Below, in pieces: positions 1 to 8,758 of a stretch of 64,000 nt of DNA. The stretch lies in NCBI RefSeq assembly GCF_023100945.1, contig NZ_CP064689.1:4508001-4572000 (forward strand), written 5' to 3'. The notes beneath the pieces are model-generated. The model worked only from the letters and a program-made list of their open reading frames with translations, had not been told where the DNA came from and did no database searches. Position numbers and translations under genes: made by a program. The DNA comes from Bradyrhizobium sp. 200. Its GTDB lineage: Bacteria > Pseudomonadota > Alphaproteobacteria > Rhizobiales > Xanthobacteraceae. Numbering within the stretch: the first letter of the stretch is position 1; each line of letters begins with the position of its first letter.

Positions 1-2
1 AA

Positions 3-902
3 CAGGTGCACACGCTGGAAGCCGCCAAGGCGTTGCTGGCGGCGCAGGCTGCCGCCTTCCCGCCGCAGGTCGAGGAAGCCTATGACGACGACGAGGCGTT
101 CGACATCGAAGCCGAATCCGAGATCGAAACCGAAGAGACCGAGGGGCTTACCGACGATGCCGCCGAAGCGGCGGTCGGCGAAGGCGACGGAGACGGCCAC
201 CGCCGCAAGCGGCGCCGGCGCCGGCGCGGCCGTGGCGAGCCGCGTGAGGGCGGCGCACCGCGCGAGGATGGTGACGCGATGCGCGTCGCGGGCGAGACCG
301 TCGAAGGCCCGATCGCCGAGGACGGCGAAGCCGATGAGGACGAAGGCGACGAACAGCCCGGCATGGCCCGCGGCGATCAGTCTGCCAATGGCGAGCGGCG
401 CCCGCGCCGCCGCGGACGCCGCGGCGGACGCCGCCGGCGTGGTGGCGGGCTGGAAGACGGTCTTGCGGGATCGATCGCAGACGAACTCGGGCCGACCTCG
501 GCTCCGGAAGTCACCAATGCGGTTGCCGATTTCGACGATGGCGCGTCCGAACCCGCGCCATCGCTGGTGCAGGCCGACGTTCAGGCCGAACCGGTTTCGC
601 AGCCGGCCGAGATGCAGCCTGCGGCCTATACCCAGCCGGAGCCGGTCGCGAGCACGCCCGCACCAACCGCTGAAGAATCCGGGCAAGAGGCCGAGCGCGC
701 CGCGGCGCGGCGGCGTTCGACCGTGCGCGAGAAGGTCAGCTTCATGACCAGCGCTCCGGCCGAGCCGGCGTCCGCCGTCAGCCAGAACGCGCCTGAGCCG
801 GTCGCGCCTGCCGCACCCGCTCCGGCCGAACCGGCTGCATCGGACGAAAGCGCGCCACGCAAGGCGGGCTGGTGGTCGCGGCGCTTCGGCAGCGGCGAGT
901 AA
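3..902 (+). CDS. rne: Ribonuclease E, C-terminal part (5' end outside window)
   Basis: This is the last ~300 residues of a protein that begins before the window. It is low-complexity: acidic stretches alternate with Arg-rich blocks (RRKRRRRRRGRG near residue 66, RRPRRRGRRGGRRRRGG near 131), followed by an Ala/Pro/Glu-rich tail. This matches the disordered RNA-binding and degradosome-scaffold half of alphaproteobacterial RNase E. The catalytic S1/DNase-I-like half is not in view, so the call rests on the Arg-rich architecture and my memory of the family. The reading frame is open from base 3. It ends 26 bp before a strong hairpin terminator. Any other Arg-rich scaffold protein would be the alternative. 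Confidence 0.75.
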   Translation, partial: QVHTLEAAKALLAAQAAAFPPQVEEAYDDDEAFDIEAESEIETEETEGLTDDAAEAAVGEGDGDGHRRKRRRRRRGRGEPREGGAPREDGDAMRVAGETVEGPIAEDGEADEDEGDEQPGMARGDQSANGERRPRRRGRRGGRRRRGGGLEDGLAGSIADELGPTSAPEVTNAVADFDDGASEPAPSLVQADVQAEPVSQPAEMQPAAYTQPEPVASTPAPTAEESGQEAERAAARRRSTVREKVSFMTSAPAEPASAVSQNAPEPVAPAAPAPAEPAASDESAPRKAGWWSRRFGSGE

Positions 903-928
903 GGAATCCAACCCAAAGAAAGTAAAAA

Positions 929-956
929 CCGCCCGGCGAAAACCGGGCGGTTTTTT
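929..956. terminator. Bidirectional Rho-independent terminator between rne and dctA
   Basis: The stem is ccgcccgg (929-936) with ccgggcgg (943-950), a 6-nt loop, six T on the + strand and an A-rich stretch on the other side. It can serve both convergent genes. Confidence 0.9.
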
Positions 957-987
957 ATTCACGGCTACTATTGGATTTCGGCACCCC

Positions 988-2316
988 TCAGCCCGTCGTG
1001 AGCGCCGTCTCCACGTCGGTCGGATCGATCTGCTTGTTGAGGTTGGCGATCAGCTTCGCATGATCCAGCTCCCCCTCCCACCACGACACCACCACACAGG
1101 CGACGCCGTTGCCGCACAGATTGGTCAGCGCGCGGCACTCGCTCATGAACTTGTCGATTCCCAGCAGGATGGCCATGCCCGGCACCAGCCGCGGATCGAC
1201 CACGGCGAGCGTCGCCGCCAGCGTGATGAAGCCTGCACCGGTGATGCCGGACGCCCCCTTGGAGGTCAGCATCGCGACGAGGAGGATGGTCAGTTGCTGG
1301 CCGAACGTCAGATCGAAGCCAAGCGCCTGCGCGATGAACAGGGTCGCCAGCGTCATGTAGATGTTGGTGCCGTCGAGGTTGAACGAGTAGCCGGTCGGCA
1401 CCACGAGGCCCACGACCGATTTTGAGCAGCCGAGCCGCTCGAGCTTTTCCATCAGGGACGGCAGCGCGCTTTCCGAGGACGACGTGCCGAGCACGATCAG
1501 GAGTTCGTCCTTGATGTAGGCCAGGAACTTGAAGATCGAGAAACCGACGATCCGCGCGACGATGCCGAGCACCACGAACACGAACAGCGCGGCGGTGACG
1601 TAGAAGGTCGCGATCAATCCGACCAGGTTCAGGATCGCGCCGGTCCCGAACTTGCCGATCGTAAACGCCATCGCGCCGAACGCGCCGATGGGAGCGGCCT
1701 TCATCACGATGGCGATGACGCCGAACACCGCGTGCGCCGCATCGTCGATGAAGGCGCGGATCGTATGGCCGCGCTCGCCGAGCCCCATCAGTGCAAAACC
1801 GAACAGGATCGAGAACAGCAGGACCTGAAGGATTTCGCCCTGCGCGAAAGCGCCGACGACTGTGTCTGGAATAATGTGCAGGAAGAAATCGACGCTCTTC
1901 TGCGCCTCGGCCTGCTTGGCAAAGCCGGCGACGGCTTGCGCATTCGCCATGCCGCCGCCGAAACCCGCGCCCGGCCTGACCAGATTGCCGACGACGAGAC
2001 CGATCACCAGCGCAAAGGTGGAGATGACCTCGAAATAGATCAGCGCCTTGACGCCGATCCGGCCAACCTTCTTGGCATCTTGTATATGCGCGATTCCGGA
2101 TACCACGGTGCAGAAGATAATCGGCGCGATTACCATCTTGATCAGCTTGATGAAGCCGTCGCCGAGCGCCTTGATCCAGTCGTTGGTTGCGAGCGCAGGC
2201 CACAGCCAGCCGAACAGCGCGCCGAGCACAATTGCAATCAAGACCTGAACGTAAAGAACGCGGTACCACGGCTTTGCCGCGCTTTCCGGCGCTTCGGTCG
2301 CAATCGTTGCTGCCAT
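988..2316 (-). CDS. dctA: C4-dicarboxylate:cation symporter DctA
   Basis: This 442-residue inner-membrane transporter of the DAACS family takes up succinate, fumarate and malate with cations. Family signatures are visible: TSSSESALP at residues 278-286 (the hairpin that binds substrate) and [15 protein letters not shown] at 307-321. About eight hydrophobic segments alternate with two re-entrant loops. The start at 2316 is chosen because an AAGGGGAG ribosome-binding site lies just upstream. An in-frame ATG 57 bp further up lacks one. In rhizobia dctA is usually sigma-54/DctBD dependent, but I found no convincing -24/-12 element upstream and no dctBD genes in the window. Confidence 0.95.
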   Translation of the reverse strand: MAATIATEAPESAAKPWYRVLYVQVLIAIVLGALFGWLWPALATNDWIKALGDGFIKLIKMVIAPIIFCTVVSGIAHIQDAKKVGRIGVKALIYFEVISTFALVIGLVVGNLVRPGAGFGGGMANAQAVAGFAKQAEAQKSVDFFLHIIPDTVVGAFAQGEILQVLLFSILFGFALMGLGERGHTIRAFIDDAAHAVFGVIAIVMKAAPIGAFGAMAFTIGKFGTGAILNLVGLIATFYVTAALFVFVVLGIVARIVGFSIFKFLAYIKDELLIVLGTSSSESALPSLMEKLERLGCSKSVVGLVVPTGYSFNLDGTNIYMTLATLFIAQALGFDLTFGQQLTILLVAMLTSKGASGITGAGFITLAATLAVVDPRLVPGMAILLGIDKFMSECRALTNLCGNGVACVVVSWWEGELDHAKLIANLNKQIDPTDVETALTTG

Positions 2317-2511
2317 GACGCTTACTCCCCTTGGAGGGTGCGGATCGGTCGAGCATGCGCCAATCCGTCGCACACAGCCAAAATCCTTTGGGCGAGCGGA
2401 GTCAATGGTGTTGGGCGCTTCGCCAACAAGCGAGACGATGCCTCGCTCGAGACGAAGAACAATCTTTCCGGCCGGCGCGAAACGATGGAACGAAATGAAC
2501 GGCAGAAGGCG

Positions 2512-3699
2512 TTAGCGAAGCCAACGCGCGATGCGCGTCACCGCCTCACGCATCTCGTCAGCCGAGCGCGCATAGGAGAAGCGAATGAAGCTGCGGCCGT
2601 GGATCGGATCGAAATCGACGCCCGGCGTCGCCGCCACATGCGCCTTCTCCAGCATGCGGCCGGCAAATTCGAAACTGTCGGAGGTGAAATCCGAAACATC
2701 GGCGTAGAGGTAGAACGCGCCATCCGCCGGCAGGAACTTGGTGAGGCCGGCCTTCGGCAGTCCCTCGATCAGGATCTGCCGGTTCTCCTGATAGCCGCGC
2801 TTGATCGCCTCCATCTCTTCGCGCCCTTCGAATGCCGCTTCGGCCGCGATCTGCGATAGCGTCGGCACCGAGATCGACAGGTTCTGCTGCAGCCGTTCGA
2901 TCGGCCGCACCAAAGGCTCCGGCACCACCATCCAGCCGACCCGCCAGCCGGTCATGCAGAAATATTTCGAGAACGAATTGATCACCAGCGCGTGCGGCGA
3001 AAGCTCTGCCGCCGTCACCGCCGGGAACGCATAGTCGAGGCCGTGATAGATCTCGTCGGAAATGAAGCGGATGCCCACGCCTTCCGCCGCATCGATCAGG
3101 CCGGTGAGCGCCTCGCGCGACATCATCGTTCCCGTCGGATTGGCGGGGCTGCCGACCAGCACGCCCTTCAGCGGCGCCTTGCGATGCGCGGCCAGCAAGG
3201 CCTCGCCCGTCAACGCATGGCGTGTCGCGCTCGACGTCTCGATCAGCACCGGCTCGCAGCCGAGCGCGGTCAGGATGTGCCGGTATGGCGGATAGCCCGG
3301 CACCGTGACCGCCACCCGGTCACCCGGCTCGAACATCGACAGGAACGCCAGAATGAAACCGCCGGACGAGCCGGTCGTGATCACGATGCGCTCTGGATCG
3401 ACCACGCAGCCGTAAGTATCGCGGTAGTGTTTTGCGATCCGCGTGCGCAGCGTGGGAATGCCGAGCGCGGACGTGTAATCGATCCGCGACGCATCGAGCG
3501 CAGCATGCGCAGCCGCGATCGCCACCTTGGGAGCCGGCGCCGCCGGCTGCCCCACTTCCATATGAATGACATGGCCGCCGGCCGCCTCGATGCGGGCCGC
3601 GGCCGCCATCACATCCATCACCATGAAGGGCGGAACATCGCTCCGTGCCGAAGGGGTCAGAAGCGCTGTCGCGCGATCTCTAAGTGTCGATTCCAGCAT
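2512..3699 (-). CDS. Class I/II pyridoxal-phosphate aminotransferase
   Basis: This 395-residue cytosolic fold-type I aminotransferase resembles the aspartate aminotransferase group. It carries NPTG at 187-190, DEIYHG near 215-220, the PLP-binding lysine K245 in NSFSK, and the GWRVGW motif just after it. Its length is normal for the family. The substrate cannot be read from sequence; neighbours do not form an amino-acid pathway. It points the same way as dctA, with 195 bp between the genes, so co-transcription is possible but not evident. Confidence 0.9.
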   Translation of the reverse strand: MLESTLRDRATALLTPSARSDVPPFMVMDVMAAAARIEAAGGHVIHMEVGQPAAPAPKVAIAAAHAALDASRIDYTSALGIPTLRTRIAKHYRDTYGCVVDPERIVITTGSSGGFILAFLSMFEPGDRVAVTVPGYPPYRHILTALGCEPVLIETSSATRHALTGEALLAAHRKAPLKGVLVGSPANPTGTMMSREALTGLIDAAEGVGIRFISDEIYHGLDYAFPAVTAAELSPHALVINSFSKYFCMTGWRVGWMVVPEPLVRPIERLQQNLSISVPTLSQIAAEAAFEGREEMEAIKRGYQENRQILIEGLPKAGLTKFLPADGAFYLYADVSDFTSDSFEFAGRMLEKAHVAATPGVDFDPIHGRSFIRFSYARSADEMREAVTRIARWLR

Positions 3700-3876
3700 C
3701 GATATCTGCTATTTGCACGGGCGCTCGCCGAATTCAGGTTCCTGAACCGGTTACCGCCCCAGACTGGCCGCATTCGGTGGCTTGTTATAGCCTTTTCAAG
3801 CGAAGTGATACCGGGTTCACGCAGTGATACCTTGGCTCGGCTGAAAGAAAACGCGTTGAAACAACAAACTGGGACC

Positions 3877-3899
3877 CGTTTCTGATGTAATCAGAAACG
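3877..3899. promoter_or_regulatory. Perfect 23-bp palindrome upstream of the M48 protease gene
   Basis: Arms cgtttctgat and atcagaaacg flank a gta centre, 51 bp upstream of the M48 start. There is no T-tract, so it is more like an operator than a terminator. No cognate regulator is identifiable. Confidence 0.4.
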
Positions 3900-3950
3900 A
3901 ACCGGCGTCCGGGCAAATCCGGGCGCATCGCCAATCGCCAAAGACCGCTC

Positions 3951-5357
3951 ATGCTGCTCCGCATCGCCCTACGCAAGAAATCACTGAAGCTGACCGCGCT
4001 GATGATGGCCGCAGCGCTTGCCGCTTCGCCAATGGCGGCGATGGCGCAGCAGAACAAGGGTCCGCCGGTGCTCCGCGACACCGAGACGGAGCAGTTGCTG
4101 CGCGAATATACCCGGCCGATCCTGCGCGCCGCCGGTCTGGAAAAACAGAACATCCAGATGGTGATCATCAACCAGGGCGTCTTCAACGCCTTCGTTGCCG
4201 ACGGCCGCCGCATCTTCGTGAACTACGGCGCGATCATGCAGTCGGAGACGCCGAACCAGATCATCGGCGTGATGGCGCACGAAACCGGCCACCTTGCCGG
4301 CGGCCATCTCGCCAAGATGCGCGAGCAGATGGCCCAGGCCCAGACGCAGATGATCATTGCCATGCTGCTTGGCGCCGGCGCGATGGTCGCAGGCGCGCAA
4401 GGAGGCGGCAGCAACAGTGGCTTGGCGAACGCCGGCGCGGCAATGTTCTCGGCTCCCGGAGAAATCATCCGCCGCAACCTGCTCTCCTACGTGCGCCAGC
4501 AGGAGGAGAACGCCGACAAGGCCGGCGTGAAGTTTCTGACCGCCACCGGCCAGTCCGCGCGGGGCATGTACGAGACCTTCAAGCGTTTCACCGACGAGAG
4601 CCTGTTTGCCGCACGCGGCGCGGACCCCTACGTTCAGTCGCATCCGATGCCGGCCCAGCGCGTCGCCGCGCTGGAAGAACTGGCAAGGTCGAGCCCTTAT
4701 TGGGACAAGAAGGACGACCCTGCCCTGCAGCTTCGCCACGACATGGTGCGCGCCAAAATCTCGGCCTTCATGGAGCGGCAGGAGACCGTGTACCGGCGCT
4801 ATCCGCTGTCCAACAACAGCCTGCCCGCCCGCTATGCGCACGCGATCTCGACCTATCTGCACGGCGACCTGCGCAGCGCGCTCACCCAGATCGACGCCCT
4901 GATCCAACAGCAGCCCAACAATCCCTATTTCCACGAGGTCCGCGGCCAGGCGCTGCTGGAGGGCGGCAAGCCGCAGGAGGCGATTGCGCCGCTCCGCAAG
5001 GCCGTACAGCTTTCCAACAACGCACCGCTCATCGAGATGCTGCTTGGGCAGGCCCTCGTGGCAACCGGCAACAACGCCTATACCGACGAGGCGATCGCCA
5101 TCCTGCGCGCGGCGGTGGCGCGCGAGAGCGAAGCGCCGATCGGCTACATGCAGCTCGCAATGGCCTATGGCCGGAAAGGCGATTATGCGCAGGCCGATCT
5201 GGCGTCGGCCCAGGCCGCCTACCTTCGCGGCGACAACAAGACTGCCCGCGATCTTGCATCACGCGCGAAAACGCGCTTCGCGATCGGGACGCCGGGATGG
5301 GTCAAGGCTGACGACATTGTGAGCGCCAAGCCGCTGCCGGGCCAGAAGAGCAACTAG
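3951..5357 (+). CDS. Exported M48 zinc metalloprotease with TPR region (BepA-like)
   Basis: This is a 468-residue periplasmic protease. An N-terminal signal peptide spans about residues 1-32 (cleavage near AMAQ). The catalytic HETGH lies at 110-114, in a context typical of peptidase family M48. The C-terminal ~200 residues hold tetratricopeptide-type repeats (for example in 300-440). The order signal, M48, TPR is that of BepA/YfgC, which handles misassembled outer-membrane proteins such as LptD; that role is inferred by family. The gene is followed by a DsbA-like oxidoreductase, so the two may form a periplasmic quality-control pair. The distance between them is 126 bp. Confidence 0.9.
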   Translation: MLLRIALRKKSLKLTALMMAAALAASPMAAMAQQNKGPPVLRDTETEQLLREYTRPILRAAGLEKQNIQMVIINQGVFNAFVADGRRIFVNYGAIMQSETPNQIIGVMAHETGHLAGGHLAKMREQMAQAQTQMIIAMLLGAGAMVAGAQGGGSNSGLANAGAAMFSAPGEIIRRNLLSYVRQQEENADKAGVKFLTATGQSARGMYETFKRFTDESLFAARGADPYVQSHPMPAQRVAALEELARSSPYWDKKDDPALQLRHDMVRAKISAFMERQETVYRRYPLSNNSLPARYAHAISTYLHGDLRSALTQIDALIQQQPNNPYFHEVRGQALLEGGKPQEAIAPLRKAVQLSNNAPLIEMLLGQALVATGNNAYTDEAIAILRAAVARESEAPIGYMQLAMAYGRKGDYAQADLASAQAAYLRGDNKTARDLASRAKTRFAIGTPGWVKADDIVSAKPLPGQKSN

Positions 5358-5483
5358 AAATCAACCGCGTTCGGCTATAATCGGACTTGATCACCAAGGA
5401 CTTGGTCACCAGCGACCAGGATATTCTCCAGGAGCCGGCCTTCAGCAGAATTGCCCGGGAACTCGCCGCATAAGGATTTACCG

Positions 5484-6251
5484 ATGCCCTCGTTCCGTCT
5501 TCTCATTCCCGCATTGTTCGCTCTGGCGCTTTGCGGCGCGCCTGTGTCCGCTTCCGCGCAGAGCTTCAACGACACCCAGCGCGGGGACATCGAGACCATC
5601 ATCCGGAATTACCTGATTGCACATCCCGAAGTGCTCGAAGAGGCGATGACCGAACTCAGCAAGCGTCAGACCGCGGCGGAAGCCGCCAAGCACGCCGCCG
5701 GCGTCGCCAACAATGCGGACGCGATCTTCAACTCGCCGCGCAACGTCACGGTCGGCAACAAGGACGGCGACGTCACCTTCGTCGAGTTCTTCGACTACAA
5801 TTGCGGCTACTGCAAGCGCGCGATGATGGACATGATGGAGCTGATGAAGAGCGACCCGAAGCTGAAGGTCGTGCTCAAGGAATTTCCGGTGCTGAGCGCG
5901 GGCTCGGTCGAAGCAGCGCAGGTCGGCGTCGCGGTGCGCATGCAGGATCCGACCGGCAAGAAATATCTCGACTTCCACCAGAAGCTGCTCACCGGCCGCG
6001 GCGCCGCCGACAAGGCGCGCGCGATGGCGGTTGCCAAGGAAGTCGGGCTCGACATGGCGAAGCTGGAGAAGGACCTTTCGAGCGCCGAAGTGCGCAACAC
6101 GCTCGAGGAAAATTTCAAGCTCGCCGAAGCGATGGGCATGAACGGCACGCCGAGCTACGTGATCGGCAAGCAGGTCGTGATCGGCGCAGTCGGCGTCGAG
6201 AGCCTGCGGGAAAAGATCAGCAACGCCCGCTGCGGCAAGGCGACGTGCTGA
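5484..6251 (+). CDS. DsbA-family periplasmic thiol:disulfide oxidoreductase
   Basis: This 255-residue thioredoxin-fold protein has a signal peptide (about 1-26), a helical N-terminal extension of ScsC/BcfH type, the redox motif CGYC at 107-110 and the cis-proline loop NGTPSY near residue 212. A C-terminal Cys pair (ARCGKATC) is also present. It probably forms or isomerises disulfides in exported proteins. The start at 5484 is preferred over one 33 bp upstream because AAGGA lies 8 bp before it and the signal peptide begins directly. A strong terminator follows. Confidence 0.9.
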   Translation: MPSFRLLIPALFALALCGAPVSASAQSFNDTQRGDIETIIRNYLIAHPEVLEEAMTELSKRQTAAEAAKHAAGVANNADAIFNSPRNVTVGNKDGDVTFVEFFDYNCGYCKRAMMDMMELMKSDPKLKVVLKEFPVLSAGSVEAAQVGVAVRMQDPTGKKYLDFHQKLLTGRGAADKARAMAVAKEVGLDMAKLEKDLSSAEVRNTLEENFKLAEAMGMNGTPSYVIGKQVVIGAVGVESLREKISNARCGKATC

Positions 6252-6275
6252 GAAGAACTGCACGCATGACGATGA

Positions 6276-6307
6276 AAAGGCCGGCTCAACAGCCGGCCTT
6301 TTTCTTT
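6276..6307 (+). terminator. Rho-independent terminator after the DsbA-like gene
   Basis: Arms aaggccggct (6277-6286) and agccggcctt (6291-6300) with loop caac are followed by a T-rich tract. Confidence 0.9.
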
Positions 6308-6375
6308 GGAGATTCTGCGGCGCGGCGGTTCATCCCGCATTCACGAAACAAAGTCGGCGGAACCGCCGATGTTCC

Positions 6376-6400
6376 GGAACATCGCGCAATTTCTTTCGTT
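6376..6400 (+). promoter_or_regulatory. EcfG-type general stress promoter for the DUF1236 gene
   Basis: GGAAC (6376-6380), 16 bp, CGTT (6397-6400) is an exact match to the alphaproteobacterial EcfG consensus GGAAC-N16-17-CGTT. It lies 39 bp upstream of the start codon, with GAGGAGA between as ribosome-binding site. Confidence 0.8.
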
Positions 6401-6438
6401 GTCGGCGTGGGCAATGCAGACACGTGAGGAGACATTCG

Positions 6439-7236
6439 ATGACTAATCGCTTTTTGATTTCGGTCGCAGCGGCGGCCTTGATTGCCGGAACCGGCTTTGC
6501 GAATGCGCAAGGTACCGGCATGGGCCGCGACGCAGGGTCGGCCGGTTCCGCGGCACAGCAGAGCGCGCCTTCTTCTTCCGATCGCGGCGGCGCCTCGTCG
6601 GGCACGATGCAGCGTGACAGCGGCGGCACGACCGGCATGAAGGGCGCCGAGTCCGACCAGAAGTCGATGGGCGCAGAAAAGAACCAGCGCGCCGACGACT
6701 ACAAGAAGGGCGGCAAGGACATGAAGGCCGAAGGTAAGGAAGACCGCGGCGGCATGAAGTCCGAGCAGAAGGGCCAGACCACCGGCCAGGGCACGATGCA
6801 ACGCGATCAAAGCACGACGCAGCGTGACCAGACCCAGCGTGAGGGCCGCGATCAGCCGAGCCGCGATCAGCGCGATCAGAAGGCCCAGGGTCAGCAGGAC
6901 CGCCAGGACCGCATGCAGACCCAGACACAGGGCGGAGCCGTGGGCCAGAGCACGACCACGACGGGCCAGGCTGGCGCGGGCGGGAAGCTCTCGACCGAGC
7001 AGCGCACCCAGATTACCAGCGTGATCAAGGAACAGCGCGTGTCGCCGGTAACGAACGTGAACTTCTCGATTTCGGTCGGCACTCGTGTACCGCGCGACGT
7101 GCACTTCCACGCCCTGCCGGAGCGGGTGGTAACGATCTATCCGGAATGGCGGCGGTATAAGTTCGTCCTCGTCAAGGAGCAGATCGTGATCATCGATCCG
7201 AACACCTACGAGATCGTAGCGGTTCTGGAATCCTGA
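6439..7236 (+). CDS. Exported low-complexity protein with C-terminal DUF1236 domain
   Basis: This 265-residue protein has a signal peptide (about 1-23), a central ~160-residue region rich in Gln, Arg, Asp, Gly and Lys with repeated MQRD and RDQ units, and a C-terminal ~70-residue domain. That domain ends in the PEWRRYKFVLVKEQIVIIDP pattern typical of DUF1236. The function is unknown; the hydrophilic repeat region looks disordered and the C-terminal domain is probably periplasmic. The start at 6439 is chosen because GAGGAGA precedes it. The EcfG-type promoter upstream suggests expression under general stress. A terminator follows, so it is monocistronic. Confidence 0.85.
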   Translation: MTNRFLISVAAAALIAGTGFANAQGTGMGRDAGSAGSAAQQSAPSSSDRGGASSGTMQRDSGGTTGMKGAESDQKSMGAEKNQRADDYKKGGKDMKAEGKEDRGGMKSEQKGQTTGQGTMQRDQSTTQRDQTQREGRDQPSRDQRDQKAQGQQDRQDRMQTQTQGGAVGQSTTTTGQAGAGGKLSTEQRTQITSVIKEQRVSPVTNVNFSISVGTRVPRDVHFHALPERVVTIYPEWRRYKFVLVKEQIVIIDPNTYEIVAVLES

Positions 7237-7256
7237 CGCGGCATTTCCGGAATCCT

Positions 7257-7286
7257 GGGGGCGGGCAGCAATGCCCGTCCCTTTTT
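7257..7286 (+). terminator. Rho-independent terminator after the DUF1236 gene
   Basis: Stem gggcgggca / tgcccgtcc with loop gcaa (7268-7271) is followed by five T. Confidence 0.85.
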
Positions 7287-7287
7287 G

Positions 7288-7642
7288 GTTGGCCGATTCG
7301 ATACTCACCGAGCTCGAAGGCTTGATCAGCCGGCGCGACATCGGCGTGAAATCCGGATCAGCCTGCGACGTACGCCGCTCTGTCGCGGGCAGCGCGATTT
7401 CCGTCACTGTTCGGCCTGAGCGAGGGTCTTCAGGCCCAATGGCGGTGGATGACGGCGCGCCAGCCATCCGCCGGACCCGATTCGCCGACGTTGGTTAACG
7501 AATGATTTCAACAGGTTCTTTGCGTCTTTTTATGAATGAGATGAGGCGTTTGAAAGGGATCCGGAGCGGCCTGAAGGCTTCCCCTTGGCCGCGTTGTTAC
7601 CTATAACCCCGCGACCTGCCCGCCCCGTTTACTGGAATTTGC
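7288..7642. other. Intergenic region upstream of aroQ
   Basis: No gene is supported here. Short open frames are present but lack ribosome-binding sites and family features. A TATAAC near 7601-7606 could be a -10 element for aroQ, but no matching -35 is seen. Confidence 0.4.
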
Positions 7643-8110
7643 ATGGCCCAAGCCTCTGCCGCGACGATCTATGTCCTCAACGGCCCGAACCTCAACATGT
7701 TGGGGACACGCGAGCCTGAGACCTACGGCCATGCGACGCTCGCCGATGTCGAAAAGCTGTGCGTGGAAACCGCGGCGCAATTCGGCCTGAAGGCCGATTG
7801 CCGCCAGTCCAACCGCGAAGGTGAGCTGATCGACTTCATCCACGAGGCGCATGCCAGGAAGGTGGCCGGCATCATCATCAACGCCGGCGGCTATTCGCAC
7901 ACCTCGATCGCGTTGCACGATGCGCTGGCCGCGGTGAAAATCCCGACGGTGGAAGTGCATATCAGCAACATCCACGCCCGCGAGAGTTTCCGCCATCACT
8001 CCTACACGGCCATGGCCGCCTTTGCATCGCTGTGCGGCTTCGGCATCGACGGCTACCGGCTCGCAATCAATGGCCTTGCCGCCAAACTCGGTGCCAAGGC
8101 CAAAGCCTGA
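7643..8110 (+). CDS. aroQ: Type II 3-dehydroquinate dehydratase
   Basis: This 155-residue enzyme dehydrates 3-dehydroquinate to 3-dehydroshikimate in the shikimate pathway. It has the type II hallmarks: NGPNLNMLG at 13-21, catalytic Tyr near 28, the active-site loop with R23, NAGGYSHTS at 80-88 and the [12 protein letters not shown] strand with catalytic His. Type II enzymes form dodecamers. It is followed 77 bp later by accB; the order aroQ-accB-accC is, as I recall, common in Rhizobiales, so co-transcription is likely. Confidence 0.97.
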   Translation: MAQASAATIYVLNGPNLNMLGTREPETYGHATLADVEKLCVETAAQFGLKADCRQSNREGELIDFIHEAHARKVAGIIINAGGYSHTSIALHDALAAVKIPTVEVHISNIHARESFRHHSYTAMAAFASLCGFGIDGYRLAINGLAAKLGAKAKA

Positions 8111-8187
8111 CTTCAAAACCCGACGTCGAACGACACCAAGCCTGACGCCTAAGCCGTCACCCACATCAAGAATTCCGGATCAAGAGC

Positions 8188-8676
8188 ATGGCCCGCCAGC
8201 CCGACAACAAGTCAGCGGACAAATCAGCCGCAAACCTGAAAAGCGACGACAGCGCGCTCATTCGCGAACTCGCGTTGCTGCTGGATGAGACCAGCCTGAC
8301 CGAGATCGAGATCGAGCGCGCCGGCTTGCGGGTAAGGGTCGCGCGCAACATCACCGTGGCGGCAGCGATGCCGGCAAGCTTCCAGCCGGCGGCGGCCGCG
8401 GCGGTAGCCGTCCCCGCGGCGGGCGCCGATCTGGCCAAGCATCCGGGCGTGGTCCCCTCGCCGATGGTCGGCACCGCCTATTGGGCGCCCGAACCCGGCG
8501 CCAAGCCGTTCATCGAGGTCGGCACCAAGGTATCGGCCGGACAAACTCTGCTGATCATCGAAGCGATGAAGACGATGAACCAGATCCCATCGCCGCGCGC
8601 AGGTACGGTGACGCAAATTCTCGTCGAGGACGGCCAGCCGGTCGAATTCGGCGAGCCGCTCGTGATTATTGAATGA
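8188..8676 (+). CDS. accB: Biotin carboxyl carrier protein of acetyl-CoA carboxylase
   Basis: This 162-residue subunit carries biotin between the biotin carboxylase and carboxyltransferase halves of acetyl-CoA carboxylase, the first step of fatty-acid synthesis. The biotinyl lysine is K128 in EAMKTM. An Ala/Pro-rich linker (about 57-90) separates the N-terminal AccC-interacting helix region from the biotinyl domain. It lies directly upstream of accC, separated by an 82-bp spacer that holds an inverted repeat. Confidence 0.97.
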   Translation: MARQPDNKSADKSAANLKSDDSALIRELALLLDETSLTEIEIERAGLRVRVARNITVAAAMPASFQPAAAAAVAVPAAGADLAKHPGVVPSPMVGTAYWAPEPGAKPFIEVGTKVSAGQTLLIIEAMKTMNQIPSPRAGTVTQILVEDGQPVEFGEPLVIIE

Positions 8677-8677
8677 G

Positions 8678-8752
8678 CGAATGGCGAGTGGCGAATAGCG
8701 AATAGAAGTTATCCATTCGCTACTCGCCATTCGCTACTCGCCACTCCGTTAG
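8678..8752. repeat. Imperfect inverted repeat in the accB-accC spacer
   Basis: Several units of the type gcgaatggcgagt and gcgaatagc on the left are answered by reverse-complement units (attcgctactcgcc) on the right, around a short aagttatc centre. The RNA could fold into a long hairpin between two genes whose products are needed together. The same unit type (tactcgct) reappears near 62565 and 63892. Confidence 0.7.
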
Positions 8753-8758
8753 GACGCC

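Noticed and set aside
2487..2513. GGAAC...CGTT pair near the aminotransferase 3' end
   Set aside because: The spacer is 18 bp and no gene follows on that strand.
7271..7498. 75-codon open frame after the DUF1236 gene
   Set aside because: No ribosome-binding site and it starts inside the terminator of the preceding gene.
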